Shown here: positions 1-7,770 of the stretch, piece after piece | Layout: every line of letters begins with the position of its first letter | Numbering within the stretch: the stretch's first letter is position 1 | Assembly (NCBI RefSeq): GCF_900100005.1 | Contig: NZ_FNEB01000007.1 | Span: 124,001 to 188,000 of the forward strand | DNA: 64,000 nt | From: Lutimaribacter saemankumensis | GTDB lineage: Bacteria; Pseudomonadota; Alphaproteobacteria; Rhodobacterales; Rhodobacteraceae | Direction of reading: 5' to 3' | Translations under genes and position numbers: made by a program | The notes under the pieces: generated by a model | Databases searched by the model: none | What the model was told of the DNA's origin: nothing | The model's input: only the letters and a program-made list of their open reading frames with translations

Positions 1-773
1 ACATGGCGGCCGTTGTCCAGGCTGATCTCGACATGCCCATCGGTGTCTTCGATCTTTTCAACCTTCGACCCAAGCCGCAGATCGACCCCGTTTTCCTTGA
101 TCTGGTGGGTAAAGTCGGACAGTAGCGCCTTGTCGATGAAATCCAGAAAGGTTTCGCGCGGCTCGATCAGCGTCACCCGCACATCCAGCGCGGAAAACAT
201 CGTGGCGTATTCCACGCCGATAACGCCGGCCCCCACCACGGCAAGCGAGCGGGGGATTTCCGCCATGTCCAGGAACTCGTCGCTGTCCAGAACCGTTCGC
301 CCGTTGAAGGGGACGTAATCGGGGCGATACGTGCGGGTGCCGGTGGCGATCAGGAACTTTTCTCCGGTCACGCGGCGGGTTTCGTCCGCCTCGGTCGCAA
401 CCTCGATTTCGTTCGGGCCGGTGAAACGGGCCGTTCCGTGCAACGTATCGACATGATTGCGGTTGAAGTGATGCTCCAGCACATCGACCTCGTGTTCGAG
501 CGTCATATGCAACCGCGCCTTGAGGTCATCTGCCGCGATGTCGTCCTTTACCCGGTAGGATCGTCCGTAAAAGCTGCGCTCACGCCAGCCGGAAAGGTTC
601 AGTACCGTTTCGCGCAGCGTCTTGGACGGGATCGTGCCGGTATGAACCGAAACGCCGCCCATCCTGGTCTTGCGGTCGACAACAAGAACCTTGCGGCGCA
701 ACTTGCCCGACTGGATGGCCGCGGCGCGTCCTGCCGGGCCCGAGCCGATGATGATCAGATCATAATCCGCCAT
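1..773 (-). CDS. sthA: Soluble pyridine nucleotide transhydrogenase, 3' end outside window
   Basis: FAD-dependent disulfide-reductase-superfamily enzyme; SthA exchanges hydride between NADPH and NAD+ in the cytoplasm. The N-terminus MADYDLIIIGSGPAG is a Rossmann FAD-binding motif. GGVSVHTGTIPSKT follows at the usual redox-motif position (about residue 39), and a second GxGxxG (VVGAGVIGVEYA, about residue 178) marks the NAD(P) site. The segment TRTYRPDYVPF resembles the matching part of E. coli SthA. Both cysteines of the redox CxxxxC are missing (SVHTGT), which excludes a working dihydrolipoyl dehydrogenase or glutathione reductase. About 257 codons are visible and the C-terminal part lies beyond base 1. 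It starts nine bases upstream of the fghA stop codon, same strand, so the two are probably co-transcribed. The SthA name is by family resemblance. Confidence 0.85.
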   Translation of the reverse strand, partial: MADYDLIIIGSGPAGRAAAIQSGKLRRKVLVVDRKTRMGGVSVHTGTIPSKTLRETVLNLSGWRERSFYGRSYRVKDDIAADDLKARLHMTLEHEVDVLEHHFNRNHVDTLHGTARFTGPNEIEVATEADETRRVTGEKFLIATGTRTYRPDYVPFNGRTVLDSDEFLDMAEIPRSLAVVGAGVIGVEYATMFSALDVRVTLIEPRETFLDFIDKALLSDFTHQIKENGVDLRLGSKVEKIEDTDGHVEISLDNGRH

Positions 774-781
774 TGCGATGC

Positions 782-1612
782 TCAGGCGTACAGGGCTTCG
801 GCATGAAAGGCGACGTGGTCTTCCATGAAACTCGAAACGAAGAAATAGCTATGGTCGTACCCCTTCTGCAGCCGCAGGGTGGCGGGGATGCGCCGGGCAT
901 TCACCGCCTCGGCCAGCGCCTGGGGCTGAAGCAGGTCGATGAACTGATCGCTGCTGCCGGTGTCGATCAGCAGCGGGATGTCCAGACCCCTGTCGCGCAT
1001 CATCAGCGTGGCGTCATGCGCGGCCCATTTGGCCTCATTGCCGCCCAGATAGGCGCTTAGTTGCTTGCGGCCCCAGTCGCCATTTGTCGGGTGGCAAATC
1101 GGACTGAACGCGCTGACCGACCTGAACCGCCCCGGCAGTCCCATGGCCAGGGTCAGCGCCCCGTGCCCGCCCATCGAATGGCCGGTGATGGCCTGCCTGT
1201 CCGGGTCCAGTGCGAAGGCATCGAACACCAGTTCCGGCAAGTCCGTTGCGATGTAATCCCACATGCGGAAATGCGGTGCCCAGGGGGCTTCGGTTGCGTT
1301 GACATAGAACCCCGCGCCTTGACCCAGGTCATAGGCTTCGTCGTCGGCGACACCCTCTCCGCGCGGCGAAGTATCCGGGAAAATCAAGGCGATACCCTGT
1401 TCCGCGGCCCAACCCTGCGCGCCCGCCTTTACCATCGCGTTTTCATGCGTGCAGGTCAGGCCCGACAGGTACCACAGGACCGGCACCGGGCCATCCTGCG
1501 CTTCTTCGGGCAGAAACAGCCCGAAAGTCATGTCGCAACCGGTGGCTTTGGATGCGTGTTTGTAAACGCCTTGCACACCGCCGAAGCAGCGGTTTTCGGA
1601 AACGGTTTCCAT
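782..1612 (-). CDS. fghA: S-formylglutathione hydrolase
   Basis: Hydrolyses S-formylglutathione to formate and glutathione, the second step of glutathione-dependent formaldehyde detoxification. It is an alpha/beta hydrolase of 276 residues, the usual family length. The nucleophile elbow GHSMGGHGA places Ser at residue 146; Asp in LLIDTGSSDQF (about 222) and His in KGYDHSYFF (254) complete the triad. The start at METVSENRCFGG is chosen because AGGAAGAAAGGGAT lies just upstream and family members begin here; an upstream in-frame start would add 19 unlikely residues. The partner formaldehyde dehydrogenase is in this window but about 9 kb away (10262-11392), so the pair is not one operon. sthA follows on the same strand. 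Confidence 0.95.
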   Translation of the reverse strand: METVSENRCFGGVQGVYKHASKATGCDMTFGLFLPEEAQDGPVPVLWYLSGLTCTHENAMVKAGAQGWAAEQGIALIFPDTSPRGEGVADDEAYDLGQGAGFYVNATEAPWAPHFRMWDYIATDLPELVFDAFALDPDRQAITGHSMGGHGALTLAMGLPGRFRSVSAFSPICHPTNGDWGRKQLSAYLGGNEAKWAAHDATLMMRDRGLDIPLLIDTGSSDQFIDLLQPQALAEAVNARRIPATLRLQKGYDHSYFFVSSFMEDHVAFHAEALYA

Positions 1613-1672
1613 GGGATATCCCTTTCTTCCTGTTGGCCTATGGCTATCGGAGCCGCGCCGGTGCGGCAAGGC

Positions 1673-2602
1673 TCAGAAGCCCGAGATCCAGGCGATGACG
1701 GCCGATACGGTGAAGATCGAAAAAGCGGTCGAGATCAGGATCGAGGCAGACACACGATGTGGTGCAACACCGTAGTGTTGCGCCAGTATATAGACGTTTC
1801 CGGCCACCGGCAGGGCCGCGGCGGCGATCATGACACCGGCCGCGTAAGGTTCGACCGGGAACAGCACCAGCGCGCCGAAGGCGACGGCGGCGGGGTGCAG
1901 GATCAGCTTGCAAAAGCTCAGCCAACCCGCGACGGTCAGGCGCTCGGCGGATTTCGATGCGAGGCTTGCGCCGATGGCGAATAGGGCGCCCGGGGTGGCG
2001 GCGGCGCCGAGGATCGAGACGAAATCGTTCAGCGGATCGGGGATCGGCACTTGCAGCGCCGACCAGGTCAGGCCGACGCAAATGCTTACGATCATTGGGT
2101 TTTTCAAAAGCCCCAAGCCCACGGTGCGCAGGATTCCGATGCTGACGCGGCCATCGCGCGCACCGGTGATCAGGATCACGATGAGCGAGCCGAAAACGAT
2201 CAGGTCCACCGCCAGAACCAGCATCACCGGTGCGATGGCCTGTTCGCCCAACAGCATGACAAGCATGGGAATTCCCAGGAATCCCACGTTTCCGATGACC
2301 GCGCATTGCGCCTCGATTGCGGCCTCTTCGACGCTGAGGCCGCGCAGGAAGGACACTGCCGTCGCGATCCCGTAGATGAATGCGGTGCCCCACAGGTAGG
2401 CGATGACGAAACGGAGGTCGAAAACCTCTGTTAACGAAAGGTTGGCGGAGAAGCGGAACAGCATCGCCGAAAGCGCGAAGTAAAACACGAACTTGGTCAG
2501 GACGGCGGTGGCTTCTTCGGTGAAAAATCTTGTCTTTCCAGCGCCATAGCCCAATCCGATCAGGGCGAAGAAGGGCAGCGTCTGAAGAAAGATCTGGATC
2601 AT
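1673..2602 (-). CDS. AEC family transporter (auxin efflux carrier type)
   Basis: Integral inner-membrane protein of 309 residues, with the length and hydrophobic pattern of the AEC family (PF03547), whose members export or exchange small organic acids and similar solutes. It begins MIQIFLQTLPFFALIGLGYG, a typical first segment, and has about ten hydrophobic stretches in two halves around a polar middle. The substrate cannot be told from sequence. The start at base 2602 is preferred to a far upstream in-frame start, which would add 94 low-complexity residues. Its upstream region carries copies of the palindrome AACCGCGCGGTT, possible regulator sites. Confidence 0.88.
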   Translation of the reverse strand: MIQIFLQTLPFFALIGLGYGAGKTRFFTEEATAVLTKFVFYFALSAMLFRFSANLSLTEVFDLRFVIAYLWGTAFIYGIATAVSFLRGLSVEEAAIEAQCAVIGNVGFLGIPMLVMLLGEQAIAPVMLVLAVDLIVFGSLIVILITGARDGRVSIGILRTVGLGLLKNPMIVSICVGLTWSALQVPIPDPLNDFVSILGAAATPGALFAIGASLASKSAERLTVAGWLSFCKLILHPAAVAFGALVLFPVEPYAAGVMIAAAALPVAGNVYILAQHYGVAPHRVSASILISTAFSIFTVSAVIAWISGF

Positions 2603-2935
2603 GCGCACCTTCGTAGCATGGGGGGCGGCACGGTCAATGGGCGACATGCATCCGCCAATCACTGCCGGGCCGCCGCGCGCTTTCGACCTGAAACCGCGCG
2701 GTTCGCAAAGCACTTTGCCATTGGGGCAGAGCGCGTGATCGGCCCCTGTTGCCAAAGGCAGAAACGCCCACCCGGGACCGCGGCCATTGACCGTTCGACA
2801 CCGGGCCAGACCGCTGATTTCAGCCAACCGCGCGGTTTTTCGATTGCAGCGCGCGGTTCCTAATCCCGCGCGCGGCCGAAACATCCGCCGTTAACCCCGA
2901 GCGCCGAGACTGCCCGAAACAGCACGAGGTGCGAG
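2603..2935. other. Intergenic region, 333 bp, with repeated AACCGCGCGGTT palindromes
   Basis: No convincing gene is visible here. The stretch separates the AEC transporter (leftward) from a small Phd-like gene (rightward). It holds two perfect 12-bp palindromes AACCGCGCGGTT at 2692-2703 and 2826-2837 and a half-copy, GCGCGCGGTT, near 2850. They may be operators of the divergent genes. Confidence 0.5.
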
Positions 2936-3205
2936 ATGGCGAAACCAGGTGTTGCCCGACCGATCCAGATGGCCGACCTGCGTCGCCGCCCCGGAACGCT
3001 GATCCGGGCGGTGGCGCATGAGGGGCAGAGGTTCATCATTTTCAACAACAGGCAGGAAATGGCCGCGCTGGTGCGGGTGGCCGATTTGGACGCGCTGGAA
3101 CGTGCGGGCGGGCAGAGCACGGAGCGACAGATCGAACAGATGCTGGTCCGGCTGGGTGGGCACGATGCCTTGCGGCGCCTGTTGCAGAGGCTGGACGGGT
3201 CTTGA
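2936..3205 (+). CDS. Small Phd/YefM-like antitoxin-fold protein, no adjacent toxin
   Basis: An 89-residue protein. Residues 10-55 (MADLRRRPGTLIRAVAHEG, then FIIFNNRQEMAALVRVADLDALE) follow the Phd/YefM antitoxin pattern: a short helix, a strand for the requested residue, a turn, and a hydrophobic valine-rich strand before a helix. Family members bind operator DNA and neutralise a RelE/Doc-type toxin. No toxin-like gene lies next to it: the next gene, 166 bp downstream, is a universal stress protein. It may be a solitary regulator. The family assignment is by pattern only. Confidence 0.55.
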   Translation: MAKPGVARPIQMADLRRRPGTLIRAVAHEGQRFIIFNNRQEMAALVRVADLDALERAGGQSTERQIEQMLVRLGGHDALRRLLQRLDGS

Positions 3206-3281
3206 CGGGCGGGTGATCAGGAAAAAGATGTGTCAAGAGTGTTTATTTCGCCTTTAGGGCGCTTTTTCCTTGTTCAAAGTG

Positions 3282-3304
3282 CGACAAACGGCGCAGATTT
3301 GTCG
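3282..3304. promoter_or_regulatory. Inverted repeat upstream of the universal stress protein gene
   Basis: CGACAAA and TTTGTCG form 7-bp perfect arms around a 9-bp spacer, 67 bp before the usp start codon. This could be an operator; it does not match the FNR consensus (TTGAT-N4-ATCAA). Confidence 0.35.
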
Positions 3305-3371
3305 GAAGATCGCGGCCCGGACCGCGTGGATCGGGGATGCGGTCGTCACAATGGACGGAGGGCACCCTGAG

Positions 3372-3809
3372 ATGAGCAACGAGACCTACGTGGTCGCCTA
3401 TGAGGACAGCGAAGGCCAGCATGTGCTGGATTATGCTGTTCAGCAGGCGAAGAAATCGGGCGCAAGCCTGTACATCATCCATGTACTGGAATGGTCGCCA
3501 TACACATTCCTGACACCGCAGGAACTGGAGGAGCGGCACAAGCGCCGCACCCAGGAAACCGAGCGCGCGCAAAGCGCGATCATTGATCCCGCGGTGAAGC
3601 GGGTCGAGGCGGCGGGCGTCAGAGCCGAGGGCAAGATCCGTTACGGCCAGGTGGTCGAGATCGTGGCCGAAACCGCCAAGAAGCTTGGGGCGACGATGAT
3701 CTTTGTCGGGCGCGGCGGTGGCAATGGGCTGGGCGCGCGCATCTTCGGGTCGGTTCCTATCGGGCTGGCACAAGTTGCACCGGTTCCGACCGTCATCGTA
3801 CCGCAATGA
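3372..3809 (+). CDS. Universal stress protein (UspA family)
   Basis: A 145-residue cytoplasmic Usp-domain protein. The C-terminus has the ATP-binding pattern G-2x-G-9x-G-S (within GRGGGNGLGARIFGS, about residues 112-126), then the hydrophobic end VAPVPTVIVPQ. Usp proteins bind nucleotides and act in stress survival; the exact target is unknown. The start MSNETYVVAYED is chosen because GGAGGG lies nine bases upstream; an in-frame ATG seven codons earlier overlaps that site. The stop TGA overlaps an ATG of the next gene (alanine/glycine symporter), so the two are probably co-transcribed. Confidence 0.9.
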   Translation: MSNETYVVAYEDSEGQHVLDYAVQQAKKSGASLYIIHVLEWSPYTFLTPQELEERHKRRTQETERAQSAIIDPAVKRVEAAGVRAEGKIRYGQVVEIVAETAKKLGATMIFVGRGGGNGLGARIFGSVPIGLAQVAPVPTVIVPQ

Positions 3810-3820
3810 GAGGTCCAGTC

Positions 3821-5362
3821 ATGTTCCATCACCGTTTTCTGGCGGCGCTAGCCGCACTTTGCGCCCTGTCGGGACCGGCGGCCGCGCAATCCATCGACGA
3901 AACCATCAACCGGATCTTCGCGGACTATACGGGCTGGTATGTCGGCCTGATCTTTGCCGACCTGCCGGGCACGAACTTTTCCTGGATCGCGCTTTGGCTG
4001 GTCGTCGCCGCGTTGATTTTCACGTTCTATTTCGGGTTCATCCAGATCAAGGGCTTTGTCCATTCGATCCGGCTGGTGAAGGGGGATTACTCGGACCCTG
4101 ACGATGCCGGCGAGGTCAGCCATTTCCAGGCGCTGGCAACGGCGCTGTCGGGCACTGTCGGGCTGGGAAACATCGCCGGTGTGGCGGTGGCCGTGGGTAT
4201 CGGCGGGCCGGGCGCGACATTCTGGATGATCGTGGCAGGGTTGTTCGGCATGGCCACGAAATTCACCGAATGTACGCTGGGCGTGAAGTATCGCAACGAG
4301 TATCCCGACGGCACGGTGTCGGGCGGACCAATGTATTACATCACCAAGGGCTTCAAGGAGCGCGGCCTGCCTGGCGGGCCGATCCTGGCGGTGCTGTTCT
4401 GCGTCTTCACGATCCTCGGGGCGCTTGGCGGCGGCAACATGTTCCAGGCCAACCAGGCCCATGCGCAGATTTCCAACGTCATCGGCGATTTTCCCGGATG
4501 GATCACCGGCGTGGTGATCGCCGCGATCACGTTCATGGTGATCGTGGGCGGGCTGAAATCCATCGCCCGCGTGACCGAAAAGGTCGTGCCGTTCATGGGG
4601 ATCTTTTACGTGTTGGTGTCGGTCGTCATCCTGATCATGAACGCCGACATGATCGGCTGGGCGTTTGGCCAGATCTTTGCCGGGGCGTTTACCGGTCTGG
4701 GTGTGGCCGGTGGGTTCACCGGTGCGCTGATCCAGGGTTTCCGCCGGGCCGCGTTTTCGAACGAGGCCGGGATCGGGTCGGCGGCCATTGCGCATTCGGC
4801 CGTGCGGACCAAGGAGCCCGTGACCGAAGGCTATGTCGCGCTGCTGGAGCCGTTCATCGACACGGTGGTGATCTGCACGATGACCGCGCTGGTGATCGTC
4901 ATCACCGGGGTTCTGAATGTCGACCCGGATACCGGGCTGTATGTCTGGAACGCCGAAGCGGGACGGATTTCGACCGAGGGCGAAGTGGTCGGCGTGGCGC
5001 TGACCTCGGCCGCGTATTCCAAGGCGTTCGCCTGGTTCCCGGTGCTGCTGGCCGTGGCGGTGGTGCTGTTCGCGTTCTCGACGATGATCAGCTGGTCCTA
5101 TTACGGGCTCAAGGCCTGGACCTATCTGTTCGGCGAGGGTGCGGCCAAGGAGATCGTCTTCAAGGTGATCTTCTGTCTGTTCATCGTGATCGGCGCCTCG
5201 GCGAACCTTGGGCCGGTGATCGATTTCTCGGATGCGATGCTGTTCTCGATGGCGATCGTGAACATCATTGCGCTGTACCTGCTGATGCCCATCGTGCGCG
5301 GTGAGCTTGGCAGCTATGTCGAGCGTCTGCGCTCCGGGCAGATCACCCGCTACAAGGGATAA
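3821..5362 (+). CDS. Alanine/glycine:cation symporter family protein
   Basis: Sodium- or proton-coupled amino acid carrier of the AGCS family (PF01235), inner membrane, 513 residues. Signature segments are GTVGLGNIAGVA (111-122) and SGGPMYYI (about 167-174), plus about ten further hydrophobic helices. The N-terminus (FLAALAALCALSGPAAAQ) is signal-like before the first family helix, as in many proteobacterial members. ATG at 3821 is preferred to the one at 3806, which overlaps the usp stop, because GAGAGGT sits six bases before 3821. Coupling to usp is close (11 bp gap). Confidence 0.92.
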   Translation: MFHHRFLAALAALCALSGPAAAQSIDETINRIFADYTGWYVGLIFADLPGTNFSWIALWLVVAALIFTFYFGFIQIKGFVHSIRLVKGDYSDPDDAGEVSHFQALATALSGTVGLGNIAGVAVAVGIGGPGATFWMIVAGLFGMATKFTECTLGVKYRNEYPDGTVSGGPMYYITKGFKERGLPGGPILAVLFCVFTILGALGGGNMFQANQAHAQISNVIGDFPGWITGVVIAAITFMVIVGGLKSIARVTEKVVPFMGIFYVLVSVVILIMNADMIGWAFGQIFAGAFTGLGVAGGFTGALIQGFRRAAFSNEAGIGSAAIAHSAVRTKEPVTEGYVALLEPFIDTVVICTMTALVIVITGVLNVDPDTGLYVWNAEAGRISTEGEVVGVALTSAAYSKAFAWFPVLLAVAVVLFAFSTMISWSYYGLKAWTYLFGEGAAKEIVFKVIFCLFIVIGASANLGPVIDFSDAMLFSMAIVNIIALYLLMPIVRGELGSYVERLRSGQITRYKG

Positions 5363-5370
5363 GGACGGGC

Positions 5371-5395
5371 GGGCGCGCGGCGGTGTCGCGCGCCC
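5371..5395. terminator. Hairpin between convergent genes
   Basis: GGGCGCGCG and CGCGCGCCC form a 9-bp stem with a 7-base loop between the stops of the symporter gene and mbfA. No clear T-run follows, so it is only a candidate bidirectional terminator. Confidence 0.5.
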
Positions 5396-5407
5396 TGTCC
5401 CAAGGCG

Positions 5408-6382
5408 CTAGCCGCTGCCGATCAGCGCACCGGCGGCGAACACGAGGGCGCCACCCAGGACAACCTGGAAGGTTGCGCGCAGGAACGGCGTTTCCATGTA
5501 CTTGTTCTGTATCCACGCGATGGCCCACAATTCGATGAACACCACGGCGAAGGCGATGATCGTCGCGGTCCAGAATTCCGGGATCAGATAGGGCAGCGCG
5601 TGCCCCAGCCCGCCCAGCGTGGTCATCACGCCGGCGGCGATGCCGCGTTTCACCGGGCTGCCGCGACCGGACAGTTCGCCGTCGTCCGAAGCGGCCTCGG
5701 TAAAGCCCATCGAGATGCCCGCACCGACAGATGCGGCGAGCCCGACAAGGAAGGTCGTCCATGTGTCATGCGTGGCGAAGGCCGTCGCAAAGATCGGTGC
5801 CAGCGTCGAAACCGAGCCGTCCATCAGCCCGGCGAGGCCGGGTTGGACCCATGTCAGCACGAACTGGCGGTGCGAGGCGCGTTCTTCGGCCTCGCGGCTG
5901 TCCAGCGTGAGGTGTTCGGCCTCGAGCTCGCCCGCCTTCGTCTGGTGGCCGGCTTCGGCGGCGGCGAGATCGCCTAGCAATTGCCGGGTATCGGCATCCG
6001 AGGTGCGTTTCGCGGCGGCGAGGTAGAAATGTTCCGCATCGCGCTCCATCGCCTCGGCCTCTTCGCGGATGCGTTCGATCCCGAGATTTTCCACCAGCCA
6101 GATCGGGCGGCGCGCGTAGTAGCCGGCGACATGTTCGCGGCGGATCAGCGGAATCACGTCGCCGAAACGCTTGCGGTGCAGCTCGATCAGGCGCTGGCGG
6201 TGCTGGTCTTCTTCGGCGGCCATGCCGTCGAAGATCTTTGCGGTATCGGGAAAATCGGCACGCAGCATTTCCGCGTAAGAGCGGTAGATGCGGGCGTCGT
6301 CCTCTTCCGAGGAGATGGCAAGGGCCAGAACCTCTTGTTCGCTGAGGTCGCGGAAATGGCGGCGTTGGGTGAAGAAGCGCAT
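5408..6382 (-). CDS. mbfA: Membrane-bound ferritin (ferritin-like domain fused to VIT1 transporter), MbfA type
   Basis: A 324-residue fusion. Residues 1-160 form a rubrerythrin/ferritin-like four-helix domain with ExxH metal motifs (AAEEDQH at about 55-61 and AAEAGHQ near 147). Residues 170-324 are a VIT1/CCC1-type membrane domain with several hydrophobic helices (GLMDGSVSTLAPIFATAFAT, WTATIIAFAVVFIELWAIAW). Characterised relatives in Bradyrhizobium and Agrobacterium (MbfA) export iron and protect against peroxide, under Irr control. A perfect iron-control-element palindrome lies 12 bp upstream of the start, consistent with Irr regulation. It is divergent from a TetR gene. Confidence 0.9.
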   Translation of the reverse strand: MRFFTQRRHFRDLSEQEVLALAISSEEDDARIYRSYAEMLRADFPDTAKIFDGMAAEEDQHRQRLIELHRKRFGDVIPLIRREHVAGYYARRPIWLVENLGIERIREEAEAMERDAEHFYLAAAKRTSDADTRQLLGDLAAAEAGHQTKAGELEAEHLTLDSREAEERASHRQFVLTWVQPGLAGLMDGSVSTLAPIFATAFATHDTWTTFLVGLAASVGAGISMGFTEAASDDGELSGRGSPVKRGIAAGVMTTLGGLGHALPYLIPEFWTATIIAFAVVFIELWAIAWIQNKYMETPFLRATFQVVLGGALVFAAGALIGSG

Positions 6383-6393
6383 GATGTCCCCAC

Positions 6394-6412
6394 TTTTAGA
6401 ATGGTTCTAAAA
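6394..6412. promoter_or_regulatory. Iron control element (Irr-type box) of mbfA
   Basis: TTTTAGAATGGTTCTAAAA: 8-bp perfect inverted repeats around TGG, matching the known ICE pattern TTTAGAA-N3-TTCTAAA bound by Irr in alphaproteobacteria. It ends 12 bp before the mbfA ATG, a position where a bound repressor would block transcription. Confidence 0.8.
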
Positions 6413-6457
6413 TAGCGGAAGCGCGCCGGTATGCAAGGGCCGCGCTTGCCGAAACTG

Positions 6458-6469
6458 AACCGCACGGTT
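6458..6469. promoter_or_regulatory. Candidate TetR operator
   Basis: AACCGCACGGTT is a near-perfect palindrome (TGAACCG and CGGTTTA flanks) 29 bp upstream of the tetR-family start. Its size and place suit autoregulation. It resembles the AACCGCGCGGTT copies near base 2700-2840. Confidence 0.4.
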
Positions 6470-6498
6470 TAAGCTCGCGCCAAGGGGAGGATTTGTCC

Positions 6499-7119
6499 AT
6501 GGGTGCAACCGCCGCAGCGGCCATTCGCCGGGGGCGCAAGTTCGACCAGGTGTTGCAGGGCGCCCGCGAGGTGTTCATGCAGGACGGGTTCGAGCGCGCA
6601 TCGGTCGATGACATCGCGCGGGTGGCGGGCGTGTCCAAGGCAACGCTTTATGCCTATTTCCCCGACAAGAAGATCCTGTTCTTCGAGGTGGTGCGCACCG
6701 AATGTGAACGCCAGGCCGAACTGGCGCTGGACCGGATCGACGAAACCGCGCCGCCGCGACAGGTTCTGACCATGGTGGCGTGGCAGATCGTGCCGTTTCT
6801 TCTGTCGGATTTCGCGCGGCGCATTTTCCGCATCTGCCTGGCCGAGGCCGACCGCTTTCCCGAATTGGGGCGGGCGTTTTACGACAGCGGCCCGGAGCTG
6901 GGGCGCGCGCGTCTGACCGAATACATGCGCGAGGCCGTGGCGCGGGGCGAGCTGCGTATCAGCGATTTCGACCTGGCGGCGGAACAATATACCGAGTTGT
7001 GCAAGGCGCATGTCTGGACGCGGTCGGCCTTTGGTGTGCAGACCGAGTTTTCGCGGGCCGAGCTGACGCGGGTGATCGATGGCGCCGTGGATACGTTCCT
7101 GGCGCGTTACGGGGTTTAG
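6499..7119 (+). CDS. TetR/AcrR family transcriptional regulator
   Basis: A 206-residue DNA-binding regulator. The N-terminal HTH is typical: ILQ-like helix VLQGAREVFMQDGFERASVD, then DIARVAGVSKATLYAYFPDK (about residues 36-56). The rest is a ligand-binding helical domain (TetR_C type, with the run FPELGRAFYDSGPELGRARL). ATG at 6499 is chosen since AGGGGAGG ends eight bases upstream; a TTG two codons earlier is too close to it. It is divergent from mbfA, and a palindrome at 6458-6469 may be its operator. The ligand and targets are unknown. Confidence 0.92.
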   Translation: MGATAAAAIRRGRKFDQVLQGAREVFMQDGFERASVDDIARVAGVSKATLYAYFPDKKILFFEVVRTECERQAELALDRIDETAPPRQVLTMVAWQIVPFLLSDFARRIFRICLAEADRFPELGRAFYDSGPELGRARLTEYMREAVARGELRISDFDLAAEQYTELCKAHVWTRSAFGVQTEFSRAELTRVIDGAVDTFLARYGV

Positions 7120-7152
7120 GCGGCGTGGGCTGCCCTTTGGTTCGGGAGACAC

Positions 7153-7767
7153 ATGATGAGATACCTTGTTGCAGCGTTCTGTGCGATTGCGGCGCCTGTG
7201 GTGGCGCAGGAAGGGCCGTCATTCGATTGCGCCAAGGCGGGCACATCCGCCGAAGAGATGGTTTGCGCGGATGCGGACCTGGCGCGGCTGGACCGGCTGG
7301 TGGCCGACCGCTATGCCGCCGCGATGGCGGCGGCGCGGGCTCTGGATGCCGGGGCGGACGAGGCCGAGGCGGAGTTGCGCGCCTACCAGCGGGGCTGGAT
7401 CAAGGGGCGTGACGAATGCTGGAAAGCCGACGACCAGCGCGCCTGCGTCCAGGCGTCCTATCAGCGGCGCGAGGCCGAGCTGGTGGCGACCTGGATGCTG
7501 GAGGAGCCGACGAACACGGCCTTCTGGGCGTGTGGCGGGAACCCGGCCAACGAGGTGGTCACGATGTTCTTTGACACCGACCTGCCCAGCCTGCGGTTCG
7601 AGCGCGGCGACAGCATCGATGTAGGGGTACTGACACGCACCGCATCGGGCGCGCGTTATGACGGCAGCTTTGGCCGGTTCATCTGGATCAAGGGGAACGA
7701 GGCGACCTATCGCGATCCCGACCCGGATGGAACGGAATACCGGTGCGTCCTGCGCGAAGAACGCTGA
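7153..7767 (+). CDS. Secreted LprI-type plus MliC-type lysozyme inhibitor fusion
   Basis: A 204-residue exported protein: signal peptide (MMRYLVAAFCAIAAPVVAQ), then a LprI/DUF1311-like domain (about 24-115; FDCAKAGTSAEEMVCADADL with paired cysteines). A C-terminal MliC-like beta domain follows (about 120-204; FWACGG, SGARYDGSFGRFIWIKGNEA, YRCVL). MliC inhibits c-type lysozyme through a loop of this kind, and LprI is also reported as a lysozyme inhibitor in mycobacteria. The combination suggests periplasmic defence against lysozyme. It stands alone, 33 bp after tetR on the same strand. Confidence 0.8.
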   Translation: MMRYLVAAFCAIAAPVVAQEGPSFDCAKAGTSAEEMVCADADLARLDRLVADRYAAAMAAARALDAGADEAEAELRAYQRGWIKGRDECWKADDQRACVQASYQRREAELVATWMLEEPTNTAFWACGGNPANEVVTMFFDTDLPSLRFERGDSIDVGVLTRTASGARYDGSFGRFIWIKGNEATYRDPDPDGTEYRCVLREER

Positions 7768-7770
7768 GGC

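Noticed and set aside
2860-3120. Minus-strand open frames opposite the Phd-like gene
   Set aside because: No motif or ribosome site; the plus-strand protein has the better pattern.
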